Assembly (NCBI RefSeq): GCF_012275445.1
Contig: NZ_JAAZQK010000006.1
Location: 62,001 to 126,000, forward strand
Length of the DNA stretch: 64,000 nucleotides
Direction: 5' to 3'
Source: Rhizobacter sp. SG703
GTDB lineage: Bacteria > Pseudomonadota > Gammaproteobacteria > Burkholderiales > Burkholderiaceae_C
Shown: in pieces, positions 37,528 to 45,612 of the stretch
Numbering within the stretch: position 1 is the first letter of the stretch
Layout: every line of letters begins with the position of its first letter
Program-made: the position numbers and the translations under genes
Notes under the pieces: model-generated
Databases searched by the model: none
What the model was told of the DNA's origin: nothing
The model's input: only the letters and a program-made list of their open reading frames with translations

Positions 37528-38472
37528 ATGCCAGTCTACAGCATGACCGGGTACGCAAGCGCCACCTCCGGGGCGCAAACCGCCACAGATAGCACGGTGG
37601 CGGCAGATGCTTCCGCCCCCCGGTCGCCCGCGGCTTCGCCGACCGGCGTGATGGTGGAACTGCGGTCCGTCAACAACCGCTTCCTCGACCTGAGCCTGCG
37701 CCTGCCGGATGAATTCCGCTCGCTGGAACCGGTGCTGCGCGACCTGATCACCAAGCGCTTCCGGCGTGGCAAGGTCGAACTGCGGCTGAACACCCATCGG
37801 GAAACCGAATCGGCCTGGCCGACGCCGCAACCCGACCAGTTGAACCGCCTGAGCCGCATCGAGGGCACGGTGCAGAGTTGGCTGCCGAAGGCGCAGCCGC
37901 TGTCGGTGCACGAGGTCTTGCAGTGGTGCAAGACCGGCTCGGCGGCCGAGCACCTGGACGAAGCGGCGCTCGACGCCGCGCGCCGCTGCATCGACGGCCT
38001 GGCGGAGGCGCGCGAGCGCGAAGGCGAGAAGCTGGTGGCGGTGCTGATGGACCGCGTGAAGCGCCTGCGCGAACTGGCGACGCAGGCCGAGCCGCTGGTG
38101 CCGGCCGCGGTACAGCGCCAGCAGCAGCGCTTCGTCGAACGCTGGCAGGAGGCGCTCGAGGTGACCGGCGCGGCGCAGAGCATTGCCCGCGAGGCCTTGC
38201 AGGATCGCGCCCTCAACGAAGCCGCGGCTTATGCGATCCGCATCGACGTGGCCGAAGAGCTGGCCCGGCTGCGCGCCCACCTGGAAGAGATCGCCCGCCT
38301 GCTGAAGGCCGGCGGCGAGGTCGGCAAGCGGCTCGACTTCCTGATCCAGGAGCTGCTGCGCGAAGCCAACACGCTGGGCTCGAAGGCCTCGACGCTGGAG
38401 CTGACCAACATCTCGGTGGAGATGAAGGTTGCGATCGAGCAGCTGCGGGAGCAGGTGCAGAACCTCGAATAG
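37528..38472 (+). CDS. yicC: YicC family endoribonuclease
   Basis: The 314-residue protein has the YicC N terminus (VYSMTGYASA, then VELRSVNNRFLDLSLRLPDE and ITKRFRRGKVELRLN) and the C-terminal DUF1732 part (LDFLIQELLREANTLGSKAS and EMKVAIEQLREQVQNLE). Residues 14-40 are an extra Ala/Pro/Thr-rich insert. A TTGACA at 37493-37498 lies 29 bp before the ATG, which would put the transcription start near the start codon. In many proteobacteria gmk follows at once; here it lies 6.5 kb away. Confidence 0.94.
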   Translation: MPVYSMTGYASATSGAQTATDSTVAADASAPRSPAASPTGVMVELRSVNNRFLDLSLRLPDEFRSLEPVLRDLITKRFRRGKVELRLNTHRETESAWPTPQPDQLNRLSRIEGTVQSWLPKAQPLSVHEVLQWCKTGSAAEHLDEAALDAARRCIDGLAEAREREGEKLVAVLMDRVKRLRELATQAEPLVPAAVQRQQQRFVERWQEALEVTGAAQSIAREALQDRALNEAAAYAIRIDVAEELARLRAHLEEIARLLKAGGEVGKRLDFLIQELLREANTLGSKASTLELTNISVEMKVAIEQLREQVQNLE

Positions 38473-38476
38473 AGGC

Positions 38477-39052
<576 letters not shown>

Positions 39053-39126
39053 CGGTGGCCTCCTTTCGCGGGCCGTTGAAGTGCAACGAGTAAGTGGCGC
39101 AACCCGTCAAAGCGTTCCACCGGAAA

Positions 39127-39211
39127 TGGTCCCCTCGGTCCGAGTCGAACGGACACGCCTTGCGGCCCCGGCTTCTGAGACCGGTGCGTCTGCCAATTCC
39201 GCCACGAGGGG
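39127..39211 (-). tRNA. tRNA-Leu(CAG), divergent
   Basis: This is an 85-nt class II tRNA with encoded CCA. The acceptor is CCCCTCG/CGAGGGG, the D-arm starts GGCGGAATTGGCAGAC, the anticodon stem CCGGT/GCCGG holds loop CTCAGAA (anticodon CAG), and there is a long variable arm and T-arm GTCCGTTCGACTCGGAC. The first base pair is C-G rather than the usual G-C. It is the last of a six-tRNA array. Confidence 0.88.
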
Positions 39212-39237
39212 GTTGATCTGCCTCGCATGCGCTTGGG

Positions 39238-39308
39238 GGTGACCGGCCGGAGTCGAACCGGCACCGGCGGAATCACAACCCGCGGCTCTGCCATTGAGCT
39301 ACGGCCAC
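39238..39308 (-). tRNA. tRNA-His(GTG), divergent, no templated G-1
   Basis: The acceptor is GTGGCCG/CGGTCAC, the anticodon stem GCGGG/TCCGC holds loop TTGTGAT (anticodon GTG), and the T-arm is GCCGGTTCGACTCCGGC. The base before G1 reads T, not the G-1 that marks histidine tRNAs, and the discriminator C is followed by CCC instead of CCA. Both facts separate it from a standard housekeeping tRNA-His. Confidence 0.85.
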
Positions 39309-39340
39309 ACCCAAGCGCACGCTGGCCTGTTTTCACTGAC

Positions 39341-39426
39341 TGGACTCGACGATCCGATTCGAACGGATGCGGGCTTGCGCCGTCTGGTTTGCAGCCAGAT
39401 GCCTTCGACCACTTGGCGACGTCGAG
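39341..39426 (-). tRNA. class II tRNA with Cys anticodon (GCA)
   Basis: This 86-nt tRNA has encoded CCA. The acceptor is CTCGACG/CGTCGAG, the D-arm GCC-AAGTGGTCGAA-GGC, the anticodon stem TCTGG/CCAGA with loop CTGCAAA (anticodon GCA), a 14-nt variable region that can fold as GGC-GCAA-GCC, and T-arm ATCCGTTCGAATCGGAT. Normal tRNA-Cys has a 4-5 nt variable loop, so a long variable arm with a Cys anticodon is unusual. The D-arm resembles tRNA-Ser. The charged amino acid is uncertain. Confidence 0.85.
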
Positions 39427-39433
39427 ATCTTGT

Positions 39434-39512
39434 TGGTATCTCGTGCACGATTCGAACGTGCGACCTCCGGCTTCGTAGACCGGCGCTCTTGATCCAGCTG
39501 AGCTAACGAGAT
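39434..39512 (-). tRNA. tRNA-Arg(ACG), divergent
   Basis: This 79-nt gene has CCA. The acceptor is ATCTCGT/ACGAGAT, the D-arm AGCTCAGCTGGATCAAGAGC, the anticodon stem CCGGT/GCCGG with loop CTACGAA (anticodon ACG, normally edited to ICG), and T-arm GCACGTTCGAATCGTGC. The acceptor and D-loop differ from the usual betaproteobacterial tRNA-Arg(ACG) starting GCGCCCG. Confidence 0.9.
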
Positions 39513-39518
39513 GTCTTC

Positions 39519-39594
39519 TGGCGCCCCGTGCGGGAGTCGAACCCGCGGCTTCCGGCTAGACAGGCCGGCACTCTGGCCACTGAGTTAACGGAGC
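39519..39594 (-). tRNA. tRNA-Asp(GTC), divergent
   Basis: This 76-nt gene has CCA. The acceptor GCTCCGT/ACGGGGC has a T-G pair. The anticodon stem CCGGC/GCCGG holds loop CTGTCTA (anticodon GTC), and the T-arm is GCGGGTTCGACTCCCGC. The anticodon loop end TA replaces the usual AC, and the acceptor differs from the standard GGAGCGG form. Confidence 0.87.
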
Positions 39595-39655
39595 ATTCGT
39601 TCCATCCGGTCACGGGTTCCGGCGCCGCCCAATCGTTGCGGCCGATTTGTTGATC

Positions 39656-39731
39656 TGGTGTCGCGTGCGGGATTCGAACCCGCGTACCCGGAATGAAAAC
39701 CCGGAGTCCTGAGCCTCTAGACGAACGCGAC
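39656..39731 (-). tRNA. tRNA-Glu(TTC), divergent, first of the array
   Basis: This 76-nt gene has CCA. The acceptor is GTCGCGT/ACGCGAC, the D-arm TCGTCTAGAGGCTCAGGA, the anticodon stem CCGGG/TCCGG with loop TTTTCAT (anticodon TTC), and T-arm GCGGGTTCGAATCCCGC. The discriminator is A where housekeeping tRNA-Glu usually has G. Only 15 bp separate it from the upstream terminator-like hairpin. Confidence 0.9.
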
Positions 39732-39745
39732 CTTGATGCGACATG

Positions 39746-39778
39746 AAAAAGGCCCGGATCCTCATCAGATCCGGGCCT
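39746..39778 (-). terminator. strong terminator on the minus strand, directly before the tRNA array
   Basis: An 11-bp perfect stem AGGCCCGGATC/GATCCGGGCCT with a 7-base loop is followed on the minus strand by a T-run. It points toward the tRNA array and would stop transcription arriving from 39.97 kb or from the MBL-fold gene. The + side has no T-run. Confidence 0.8.
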
Positions 39779-39966
39779 CTGCGAACAGAGCTTGGAAGGG
39801 CGCTGCCTAAGCGCATCCTTCTCCCGGTTGAACCCGACCCTCGTGTCGATCAAGCCCGCGCTGACACGTCAGCGCGACCTGCCCCTGCAGGGGTCGGCGA
39901 GCGATGGTGTGGAGCGGCTTGTTCACGATGCGGATCCTTGAAAAACTTCGGCTCGATCAATCGAGG
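39746..39966 (-). ncRNA. candidate small RNA or attenuated leader before the tRNA array
   Basis: On the minus strand, TTGACG (39996-40001) and TACAGT (39973-39978) are spaced 17 bp, a good sigma70-like promoter in AT-rich sequence at the end of the MBL-fold gene. About 220 bases later is the strong terminator. Between them are several hairpins, including the 9-bp inverted repeat CGCGCTGAC/GTCAGCGCG and ACCCCTGCAGGGG. No reading frame or known RNA family is recognised. It could be a free small RNA or a leader that attenuates the tRNA array. Confidence 0.4.
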
Positions 39967-39986
39967 AGGCGGACTGTAAATAGTCT

Positions 39987-40838
39987 TTACTTCATCGTCA
40001 ACAACTTTTTTCGCGACGACACTTCATCGGTCTCGACGCCGACCGCACGCAGGTAGCGTTCGAACGACTCATCGACCGCCGAGCGCCCTTCGCCGCGGAT
40101 GTTGCGACCCCAGGTGTAGCCGAACACATCGTCGAAGGAGCGCCCCTCCATCACCTGCCGCATGCGCAGGACATCGGCCGGCTTCATCGGCACCAGGTTC
40201 GGGTAGCTGTACATGAACGACACATGCCGGCGGTCGGCCACCACCTGCAGCGCATCGCCGGGAAACAGCGCACCGCCGGGCCGCGGGCCGTGCTGCCAGT
40301 GCAAGGCGGTGCTGCCCGCGAAGTGGCCGCCGCAGCGCAACAGCGCGACGCCCTCGGACAGCCGAAGTTCGTCGCCCTGCCAGAAGCGGATGCGGCTCGA
40401 TGGCCGCATCACCCACTCACGGTCGGCCTCGTGCAGCAGGATCGGCACGCCGCCCAGCGCGTCGCTCCAGTCGACCATCGACGCGTAGAAATGCGGGTGC
40501 GAGATCGCGATCAGGTCGACCCCGCCGCGCGCCTTCAATGCGGCCACCGCATCGTCGGTCACCAGGCTGACGCACTCCCACAGGATGTTTCCCGCGTCGG
40601 TGGGCAACCACATCGCGCGCTGGTCGATCGCGAAGCCCGGCGCGAGGCCGATGCCGAGCACGCCGCCGTCGTCCTCCAGCCGCAGGGTGTGGCGAGCGGC
40701 AAGTTCGGCCATCGTGGTCCAGCGCTGGCCCTGCCAGCCGACGTACTGCCGGTCGTCCTCGCAGATCGGGCAATGCGCCGGGTCCGCGGCGGCTTCGGCG
40801 AACTGCGTCCCGCAGGTCGCGCAGATTGGGTGGTACAT
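39987..40838 (-). CDS. MBL-fold hydrolase with N-terminal zinc ribbon
   Basis: The 283-residue protein begins with a zinc ribbon (YHPICATCGTQFAEA, then HCPICEDDRQYVG), then a metallo-beta-lactamase fold. ISHPHFYASMVDWSDAL replaces the usual HxHxDH, and CGGHFAGSTALHWQH and LFPGDALQVV hold other ligand positions. Only part of the classical dinuclear site is present, so catalysis may differ. It is divergent from a MocR regulator, which probably controls it. A 16-codon longer start is possible but lacks the good AAGGAGCAAG binding site. Confidence 0.87.
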   Translation of the reverse strand: MYHPICATCGTQFAEAAADPAHCPICEDDRQYVGWQGQRWTTMAELAARHTLRLEDDGGVLGIGLAPGFAIDQRAMWLPTDAGNILWECVSLVTDDAVAALKARGGVDLIAISHPHFYASMVDWSDALGGVPILLHEADREWVMRPSSRIRFWQGDELRLSEGVALLRCGGHFAGSTALHWQHGPRPGGALFPGDALQVVADRRHVSFMYSYPNLVPMKPADVLRMRQVMEGRSFDDVFGYTWGRNIRGEGRSAVDESFERYLRAVGVETDEVSSRKKLLTMK

Positions 40839-40902
40839 CGCTTGCTCCTTGCCTTGGCTTGTCGATGGCTGCAGGATGCCGTCCAATGTGGTTCGTTCAC
40901 AG

Positions 40903-40935
40903 GTCCACTTTGCATGACTTCGAGAAGTCCACTTT
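40903..40935. promoter_or_regulatory. direct-repeat operator candidate for the MocR regulator
   Basis: GTCCACTTT occurs at 40903-40911 and again at 40927-40935, 24 bp apart, in the divergent promoter between the MBL gene and the MocR-type gene and across the latter's ATG. MocR/PdxR/GabR proteins typically bind direct repeats in such intergenic regions. A role in autorepression is inference. Confidence 0.4.
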
Positions 40936-42380
40936 TCGACATCGATCTCCAGCTGCCCGCGTCGCGGTCAGGCGGCGTTTCGCAGGCCCTGCACCGCCAG
41001 CTCCGGGCCGCGATCGTCGAGGGCCGCCTCGCGCCCGGCCTGCGCCTGCCGGCGTCGCGCGCGCTGGCCGCGATGCTCGGCGTGTCGCGCAGCACCGCGA
41101 CCGGCGTCTATGACCTGCTGCTGTCCGATGGCTATGTCGAGGCGCGTCACGGGTCGGGCACCTACGTGGCCGCGCGGGAAGCGACACCGAAGTCCGCGCC
41201 ACAGCCCACGGCCCAGGCGCACGACAGCACACCGACCCACAAGCTCGCCGCGGCCTGGCGCGATGCCGTCGCCGCGCCGGTCCCCTCGGCCGCACCGCGC
41301 TTCGACTTCCGCACCGGCTACCCCGACCAGCGGCGCTTCCCGTTCGACGTGTGGCGGCGCCTCGCGTCGCGCGCACTGCGGGCCGCCGCGCGGACCAGCG
41401 GCGCCAGCAGCGATCCGCAAGGCGACCCGCGATTGCGCGAGGCCATCGCGCACCATGTGTCGCACACCCGCGCCGTGGCCTGCGACGCCGATGCCGTCGT
41501 CGTGACGGCCGGCGCGCAGCAGGCCTTCGACCTGCTGGTGCGCATCCTCGTCACGCCGGGGCGCACCGTCGTCGCGCTGGAGAACCCCGGCTACCCGCCG
41601 CTGCATGCCGCCTTCGAGCGGGCCGGCGCGAAGCTGCACGACATCGGCATCGACGCGCACGGCCTGTGCGTCGACCAGTTGCCGCCACGCGTCGACGTGA
41701 TCGCGGCGTCGCCGTCGCACCAGTCGCCGCTGGGCGTCGCGATGTCGGCGGCGCGGCGCCACGCGTTGCTGGCCCACGCCCGCACCCACGACGCGCTGGT
41801 GATCGAGGACGACTACGACGGCGAGTTCCGCCTCGGCGGCCGCCCGCTCGACGCATTGCAGACGCTCGACCGCGGACAGCGCGTCTTCTACGTCGGCACC
41901 TTCGCGAAGAGCATGTTCATGGCGCTGCGCATCGGCTTCGTCGTCGCGCCGCCGTGGGCCGTGCCGGCGCTGGTGGCGGCGCGGCTGCGGCACAACTGGC
42001 ATGTGCCGGCGGTCAACCAGGCCACGCTCGCCAGCTTCATCGCCGAAGGCCACCTGGCCCGCCATGTGCGCAAGATGCGCACGCTGTACGCCGAGCGGCA
42101 CGCCACCCTTCTGAGCGCGTTGCAACAGCACCTGCCGGACCGGCTCACGCCGGTGCCGTCGCTGGCCGGCCTGCACCTGAGCGCCGCGGTGCGCGCGCCC
42201 GACAGCGCGGCGCGGTGGCAGGCCGCGGCCGCCCGGGCCGGTATTCGCATCGCGACACTGGCGCCCAGCGCGCGACCTCCGCTGGTGCTGAACGGCCTCG
42301 TCTTCGGCTACGGGCTGATCGAGGCTTCCGACATCGAGCCTGGCATCCGCGCGCTGGCGCAGGCCGTCCGCCGCCCCTGA
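40914..42380 (+). CDS. MocR/PdxR-type GntR regulator with aminotransferase domain
   Basis: The 488-residue protein has an N-terminal GntR winged HTH (LHRQLRAAIVEGRLAPGLRL, LAAMLGVSRSTATGVYDLL) and a fold-type I aminotransferase domain from about residue 130 (FRTGYPDQRRFPFDVWRR, VVTAGAQQAFDLLVRIL, LENPGYPPLHAAFERAGA, VIEDDYDGEFRLGG). The PLP Lys is in VFYVGTFAKSMFMALRIG. MocR proteins sense PLP or amino-acid derivatives. Its divergent target is probably the MBL-fold gene. Confidence 0.93.
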   Translation: MTSRSPLFDIDLQLPASRSGGVSQALHRQLRAAIVEGRLAPGLRLPASRALAAMLGVSRSTATGVYDLLLSDGYVEARHGSGTYVAAREATPKSAPQPTAQAHDSTPTHKLAAAWRDAVAAPVPSAAPRFDFRTGYPDQRRFPFDVWRRLASRALRAAARTSGASSDPQGDPRLREAIAHHVSHTRAVACDADAVVVTAGAQQAFDLLVRILVTPGRTVVALENPGYPPLHAAFERAGAKLHDIGIDAHGLCVDQLPPRVDVIAASPSHQSPLGVAMSAARRHALLAHARTHDALVIEDDYDGEFRLGGRPLDALQTLDRGQRVFYVGTFAKSMFMALRIGFVVAPPWAVPALVAARLRHNWHVPAVNQATLASFIAEGHLARHVRKMRTLYAERHATLLSALQQHLPDRLTPVPSLAGLHLSAAVRAPDSAARWQAAAARAGIRIATLAPSARPPLVLNGLVFGYGLIEASDIEPGIRALAQAVRRP

Positions 42381-42384
42381 CGGC

Positions 42385-43596
42385 TCACGACGCCGAAGCG
42401 ACGCAGCCCGGCAGTTGCACGCGATCGGCGCCGTTGCCGTTCTTCGTCGCCACCACCGGCCTCTCGGCCGCGCTGCGCCACGCCTGCTGCGGCCACCAGC
42501 GCGCCGGCACCGGATCGCGCCCGGGCTCGACGCTCTGCCCCGGCCGCGGCGTCAGCACGCTGACACCCCGGCAGGCCGCGGCCGCGAGCACGCGTTCGAC
42601 CGGCTCGGTCCAGCCATGGTGCGCGAGCGCGAACAGGCCCCAGTGCACCGGCATCATCAGCTTGCCCTGCACGCGCTGGTGCGCCAGCACCGCCTGCTCC
42701 GGCCCGAGGTGCCAGTCGGGCCAGTCGGCGTCGTACTGCCCCGACTCGATCAGCGTCAGGTCGAACGGGCCCAGGCGCTTGCCGATGTCGTTCATCTCCT
42801 CGAACAAGCCGGTGTCGCCGGAGTAGTAGACGCGGTGCGCCGCGCCGACCAGCGCGAAGCCGGTCCACAGCGTGCGATCGCTCTGCGGGTTGACGCGGCC
42901 GGAGGCATGGCGCGCCGGCGTCGACGTGACCTGCAGCGTGCCGACCTGCGTCGACTGCCACCAGTCGAGTTCGACGATGCGGTCGGCCGGCACGCCCCAG
43001 CCGCGCAGGTGCCCGCCGATGCCCAGCGGCACGACGAAGCGCGCGCCGCGCACCTGCAGCGCCCGGACGGTGCCGGCATCGAGGTGGTCGTAGTGGTCGT
43101 GCGAGACCAGCACCACGTCAATCGGCGGCAGCTTGTCGAGTGCGATCGGCGGCGCGAACCAACGCTTCGGGCCGATCCAGCCGACCGGCGACGCGCGCTC
43201 GCTCCAGATGGGGTCGAGCAGCACCCGCGTACCGTCGATCTCGAGCAGCGTCGACGAGTGCCCGAACCAGGTCACCCGCAGCCCGCTGGCCGGCAGCGCC
43301 GCGAGCGCCTCGCCCCGGCTCGCCAGCACCGGCACCGCGGACTGCGGCGCGCCATCGGGCGTGCTCTCGAACGCGCGCAGCAGCGCGTCCTTCATGTCGC
43401 TCCACATCGGCTGCGGGTTGTTGAACTGGCCGTCACGCCATTGCGGCGAGGCTTCGACCCGTTGCTGCTCGGCCTGGCCGCGGCGCAGTTCGCCGAAGCC
43501 GGTGCAGGCGCTGGCCAGCAGCAGCCCGATGCCCGCCGCGACCGCCAGCAGGCCCCAACCGAGCCGGCGCCAGCCGGATTTCTTCTCAGCGCCCAT
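42385..43596 (-). CDS. membrane-anchored MBL-fold hydrolase (NAPE-PLD/RomA-like)
   Basis: The 403-residue protein has an N-terminal helix (LGWGLLAVAAGIGLLLASAC, possibly a lipobox) and a beta-lactamase-fold body: WFGHSSTLLEIDGTRVLLDP, the zinc motif LVSHDHYDHLDAG, TPARHASGR, and YYSGDTGLFEEM with LIESGQYDADWPDWH. These match the NAPE-phospholipase D/RomA branch. It overlaps the NAD(P)-binding gene upstream by 11 bases and lies in a TetR-led cluster. The substrate is unknown. Confidence 0.88.
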   Translation of the reverse strand: MGAEKKSGWRRLGWGLLAVAAGIGLLLASACTGFGELRRGQAEQQRVEASPQWRDGQFNNPQPMWSDMKDALLRAFESTPDGAPQSAVPVLASRGEALAALPASGLRVTWFGHSSTLLEIDGTRVLLDPIWSERASPVGWIGPKRWFAPPIALDKLPPIDVVLVSHDHYDHLDAGTVRALQVRGARFVVPLGIGGHLRGWGVPADRIVELDWWQSTQVGTLQVTSTPARHASGRVNPQSDRTLWTGFALVGAAHRVYYSGDTGLFEEMNDIGKRLGPFDLTLIESGQYDADWPDWHLGPEQAVLAHQRVQGKLMMPVHWGLFALAHHGWTEPVERVLAAAACRGVSVLTPRPGQSVEPGRDPVPARWWPQQAWRSAAERPVVATKNGNGADRVQLPGCVASAS

Positions 43597-44269
43597 CGGC
43601 TGTCTCCTGGCTCAATGCGTAGATGTCGGCCGGCTCGGCCACCCGCCGCGACGCGGGCGCGCGCGCCGCGGCCAGCATTGCCCGGCCGATCGCCACGGTG
43701 CTCAGCAGGCTGCGCGGGAACAAAGCCCGCAAGCCGGACAGCAGCGGCCCGAGCAGCACGTAGAACGCATGGATCCAGCCGACCTTCGAGCGCGCGCCAT
43801 GCAGCGGCTGGATCACGCCCGGGCGGAACATGAACGCGGAGCGGAACGGCAGCCGCATCAGTTCGTTCTCGGTGCGGCCCTTGACGCGGGCCCACATCGA
43901 ACTGCCCTTCTCGCTGCTGTCGGTGCCGGTGCCGGACACGTAGACGAAGCACGCCTGCGGGCTCGCGCGGGCCAGCGTCTGCGCGATGGACAGCGTCAGG
44001 TCGAGCGTCTGGCGGCGGTAGTCGGCCTCGCTCATGCCGACCGACGAGACGCCGAGGCAGAAGAAGCAGGCGTCGACATCGCGCAACTGCGCCTCGACAG
44101 CCGCCAGGTCGAACAGGTCGGGCTGCACCACGCTCACGAGCTTCGGGTGCTGCTGCGCAAGCGGGCTGCGGCCGACGCTGACCACCTGCGTCACGTCGTC
44201 GGCAAGCAGGCATTCGCGCAGCACGCCGTGGCCCACCATACCGGTGGCGCCGAAGACCAGGACCTTCAT
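43586..44269 (-). CDS. NAD(P)-binding Rossmann-fold epimerase-like protein
   Basis: The 227-residue product is an atypical SDR with the nucleotide loop VLVFGATGMVGHGVLREC at the N terminus, CFFCLGVSSVGMSEADYR and CFVYVSGTGTDSSEKGSSMW. The YxxxK motif is not evident, as in the NmrA-like/HTATIP2 group. It overlaps the TetR gene upstream and the MBL gene downstream, forming tetR-epimerase-hydrolase. Confidence 0.87.
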   Translation of the reverse strand: MKVLVFGATGMVGHGVLRECLLADDVTQVVSVGRSPLAQQHPKLVSVVQPDLFDLAAVEAQLRDVDACFFCLGVSSVGMSEADYRRQTLDLTLSIAQTLARASPQACFVYVSGTGTDSSEKGSSMWARVKGRTENELMRLPFRSAFMFRPGVIQPLHGARSKVGWIHAFYVLLGPLLSGLRALFPRSLLSTVAIGRAMLAAARAPASRRVAEPADIYALSQETADGR

Positions 44270-44862
44270 GGCGTTTCCTTTTTCATCGCCGGACGCGCGA
44301 TGCCGCGCCAGAACACATCGAAGCCTGCGGCGGCGTAGTCGGTGCCGCTGCCGCCGGGCTCGGCCAGAGCGGCCATCGTGGCCTCGGCCAGGCCGTTGAA
44401 CATCGCGCCGATGAACTGCACCGGCTGGTCGACGAAGAGCTTGCGGCGAACGCAGGCCTCGCCCTCGCGCAGCAGTTCGGCAAACGGCGCGCTGCCGGCC
44501 TCGCGGGTCTCGGGCGTGATGCGGTCGGACACCCGCAGCTGCCCCATCACCTTGCACTTCAGCGGGTTGGCCATCGCCCACCGCAGGTACTGCATCCACA
44601 CATGCTCGAACTTCTCGCGCGACGTGGCCTGCGCCGGGTAGGTGCTCATCAGCGCGTCGGCCAGCTCGACCTTCAGCGTGCGGTACAGCGCGTTGACCAG
44701 CACGTCCTTGGTGGCGAAGTAGGTGAACAGCGTGCCCTCGGCGACACCGGCCGTGCGCGAGATCGCCGAGGTCGGCGTCGACCACACGCCGCGGGCGGCG
44801 AATTCGCCGATGGCGGCGTCGAGGATGGCGTTGCGCTTGTCCTCGCTGCGAGGTCGGGCCAT
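44266..44862 (-). CDS. TetR family transcriptional regulator
   Basis: The 198-residue protein has an N-terminal TetR HTH (KRNAILDAAIGEFAARGVWS, then TPTSAISRTAGVAEGTLFTY and FATKDVLVNALYRTLK). An all-helical ligand domain follows. A perfect 6-6-6 inverted repeat lies 19 bp before the ATG, consistent with autorepression. The gene heads a three-gene unit with a Rossmann protein and an MBL hydrolase, which it probably controls in response to a small molecule. Confidence 0.93.
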   Translation of the reverse strand: MARPRSEDKRNAILDAAIGEFAARGVWSTPTSAISRTAGVAEGTLFTYFATKDVLVNALYRTLKVELADALMSTYPAQATSREKFEHVWMQYLRWAMANPLKCKVMGQLRVSDRITPETREAGSAPFAELLREGEACVRRKLFVDQPVQFIGAMFNGLAEATMAALAEPGGSGTDYAAAGFDVFWRGIARPAMKKETP

Positions 44863-44880
44863 GGCGTTTGTCGTCGATAA

Positions 44881-44898
44881 ATTGAGCAAGCACTCAAT
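44881..44898. promoter_or_regulatory. TetR-type operator
   Basis: ATTGAG-CAAGCA-CTCAAT is a perfect 6-bp inverted repeat with a 6-bp centre, 19 bp upstream of the tetR start in an AT-rich pocket. The size and symmetry are typical for a TetR dimer site; the TTGAG/CTCAA half-sites recur in many TetR operators. Confidence 0.65.
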
Positions 44899-44975
44899 CA
44901 TAAAACCACGAAGCCGGTCGTCAAGCGACTTTCTCCCCTGGGAAGGCCGGCAGGGCTGGTGCAAAATCCCGCGCG

Positions 44976-45596
44976 ATGGATTACCCCGGCAATCTCTTCG
45001 TGGTGGCCGCCCCCAGCGGCGCCGGCAAATCGAGCCTCGTGAAGGCGTTGCTGGAACTCGATTCGCACCTGGTCGTCTCGGTCTCGCACACCACCCGCGC
45101 GCCGCGCGGCCAGGAGCAGGACGGGCGCGAGTACTTCTTCATCAGCGAACCGGCGTTCCGCGCCAAGATCGCGGCCGGCGACTTCTTCGAATGGGCCGAG
45201 GTGCACGGCAACCTCTACGGCACCTCGCGCCAGGCGATCGAGGAGCGCATTGCCGGCGGCCACGACGTGGTGCTCGAGATCGATTGGCAGGGCGCGCTGC
45301 AGATCAAGCAGCTGTTCCCGAACGCGATCCTGATCTTCATCCTGCCGCCGAGCTGGGAAGAGCTCGCGCAGCGCCTGAACCGGCGCGGCGAAGACCACCC
45401 GGACGTGATCGACCAGCGGCTGACGAACGCCCGCGTCGAGGTGGCGCAGGCCCGGCATTTCGACTTTGTTATCATCAACGCCTTGTTCGAAACGGCGCTC
45501 TTCGACCTGAAGGCGATCGTTCATTCGCAGCGGCTCAAGTACGCTGCGCTGCAAAGAAGCAAACCTGCTGTCTTTGCCAACCTCAATCTCAACTGA
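44976..45596 (+). CDS. gmk: guanylate kinase
   Basis: The enzyme converts GMP to GDP. The 206-residue product has the P-loop [18 protein letters not shown], the GMP-binding [34 protein letters not shown] and [13 protein letters not shown]. It normally follows yicC; here tRNA genes and regulators lie between. It is 16 bp upstream of rpoZ. Confidence 0.97.
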   Translation: MDYPGNLFVVAAPSGAGKSSLVKALLELDSHLVVSVSHTTRAPRGQEQDGREYFFISEPAFRAKIAAGDFFEWAEVHGNLYGTSRQAIEERIAGGHDVVLEIDWQGALQIKQLFPNAILIFILPPSWEELAQRLNRRGEDHPDVIDQRLTNARVEVAQARHFDFVIINALFETALFDLKAIVHSQRLKYAALQRSKPAVFANLNLN

Positions 45597-45612
45597 GCAG
45601 GAGTTCTTCACC

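Noticed and set aside
39785-39850. A seventh tRNA with T-loop-like GGTTGAACC and a 7-base loop
   Set aside because: The order and spacing of arms do not fit a cloverleaf on either strand, and there is no acceptor stem.
39746-39966. 6S RNA or RNase P RNA before the tRNA array
   Set aside because: Length and hairpins are suggestive, but the conserved core motifs of either RNA are missing.
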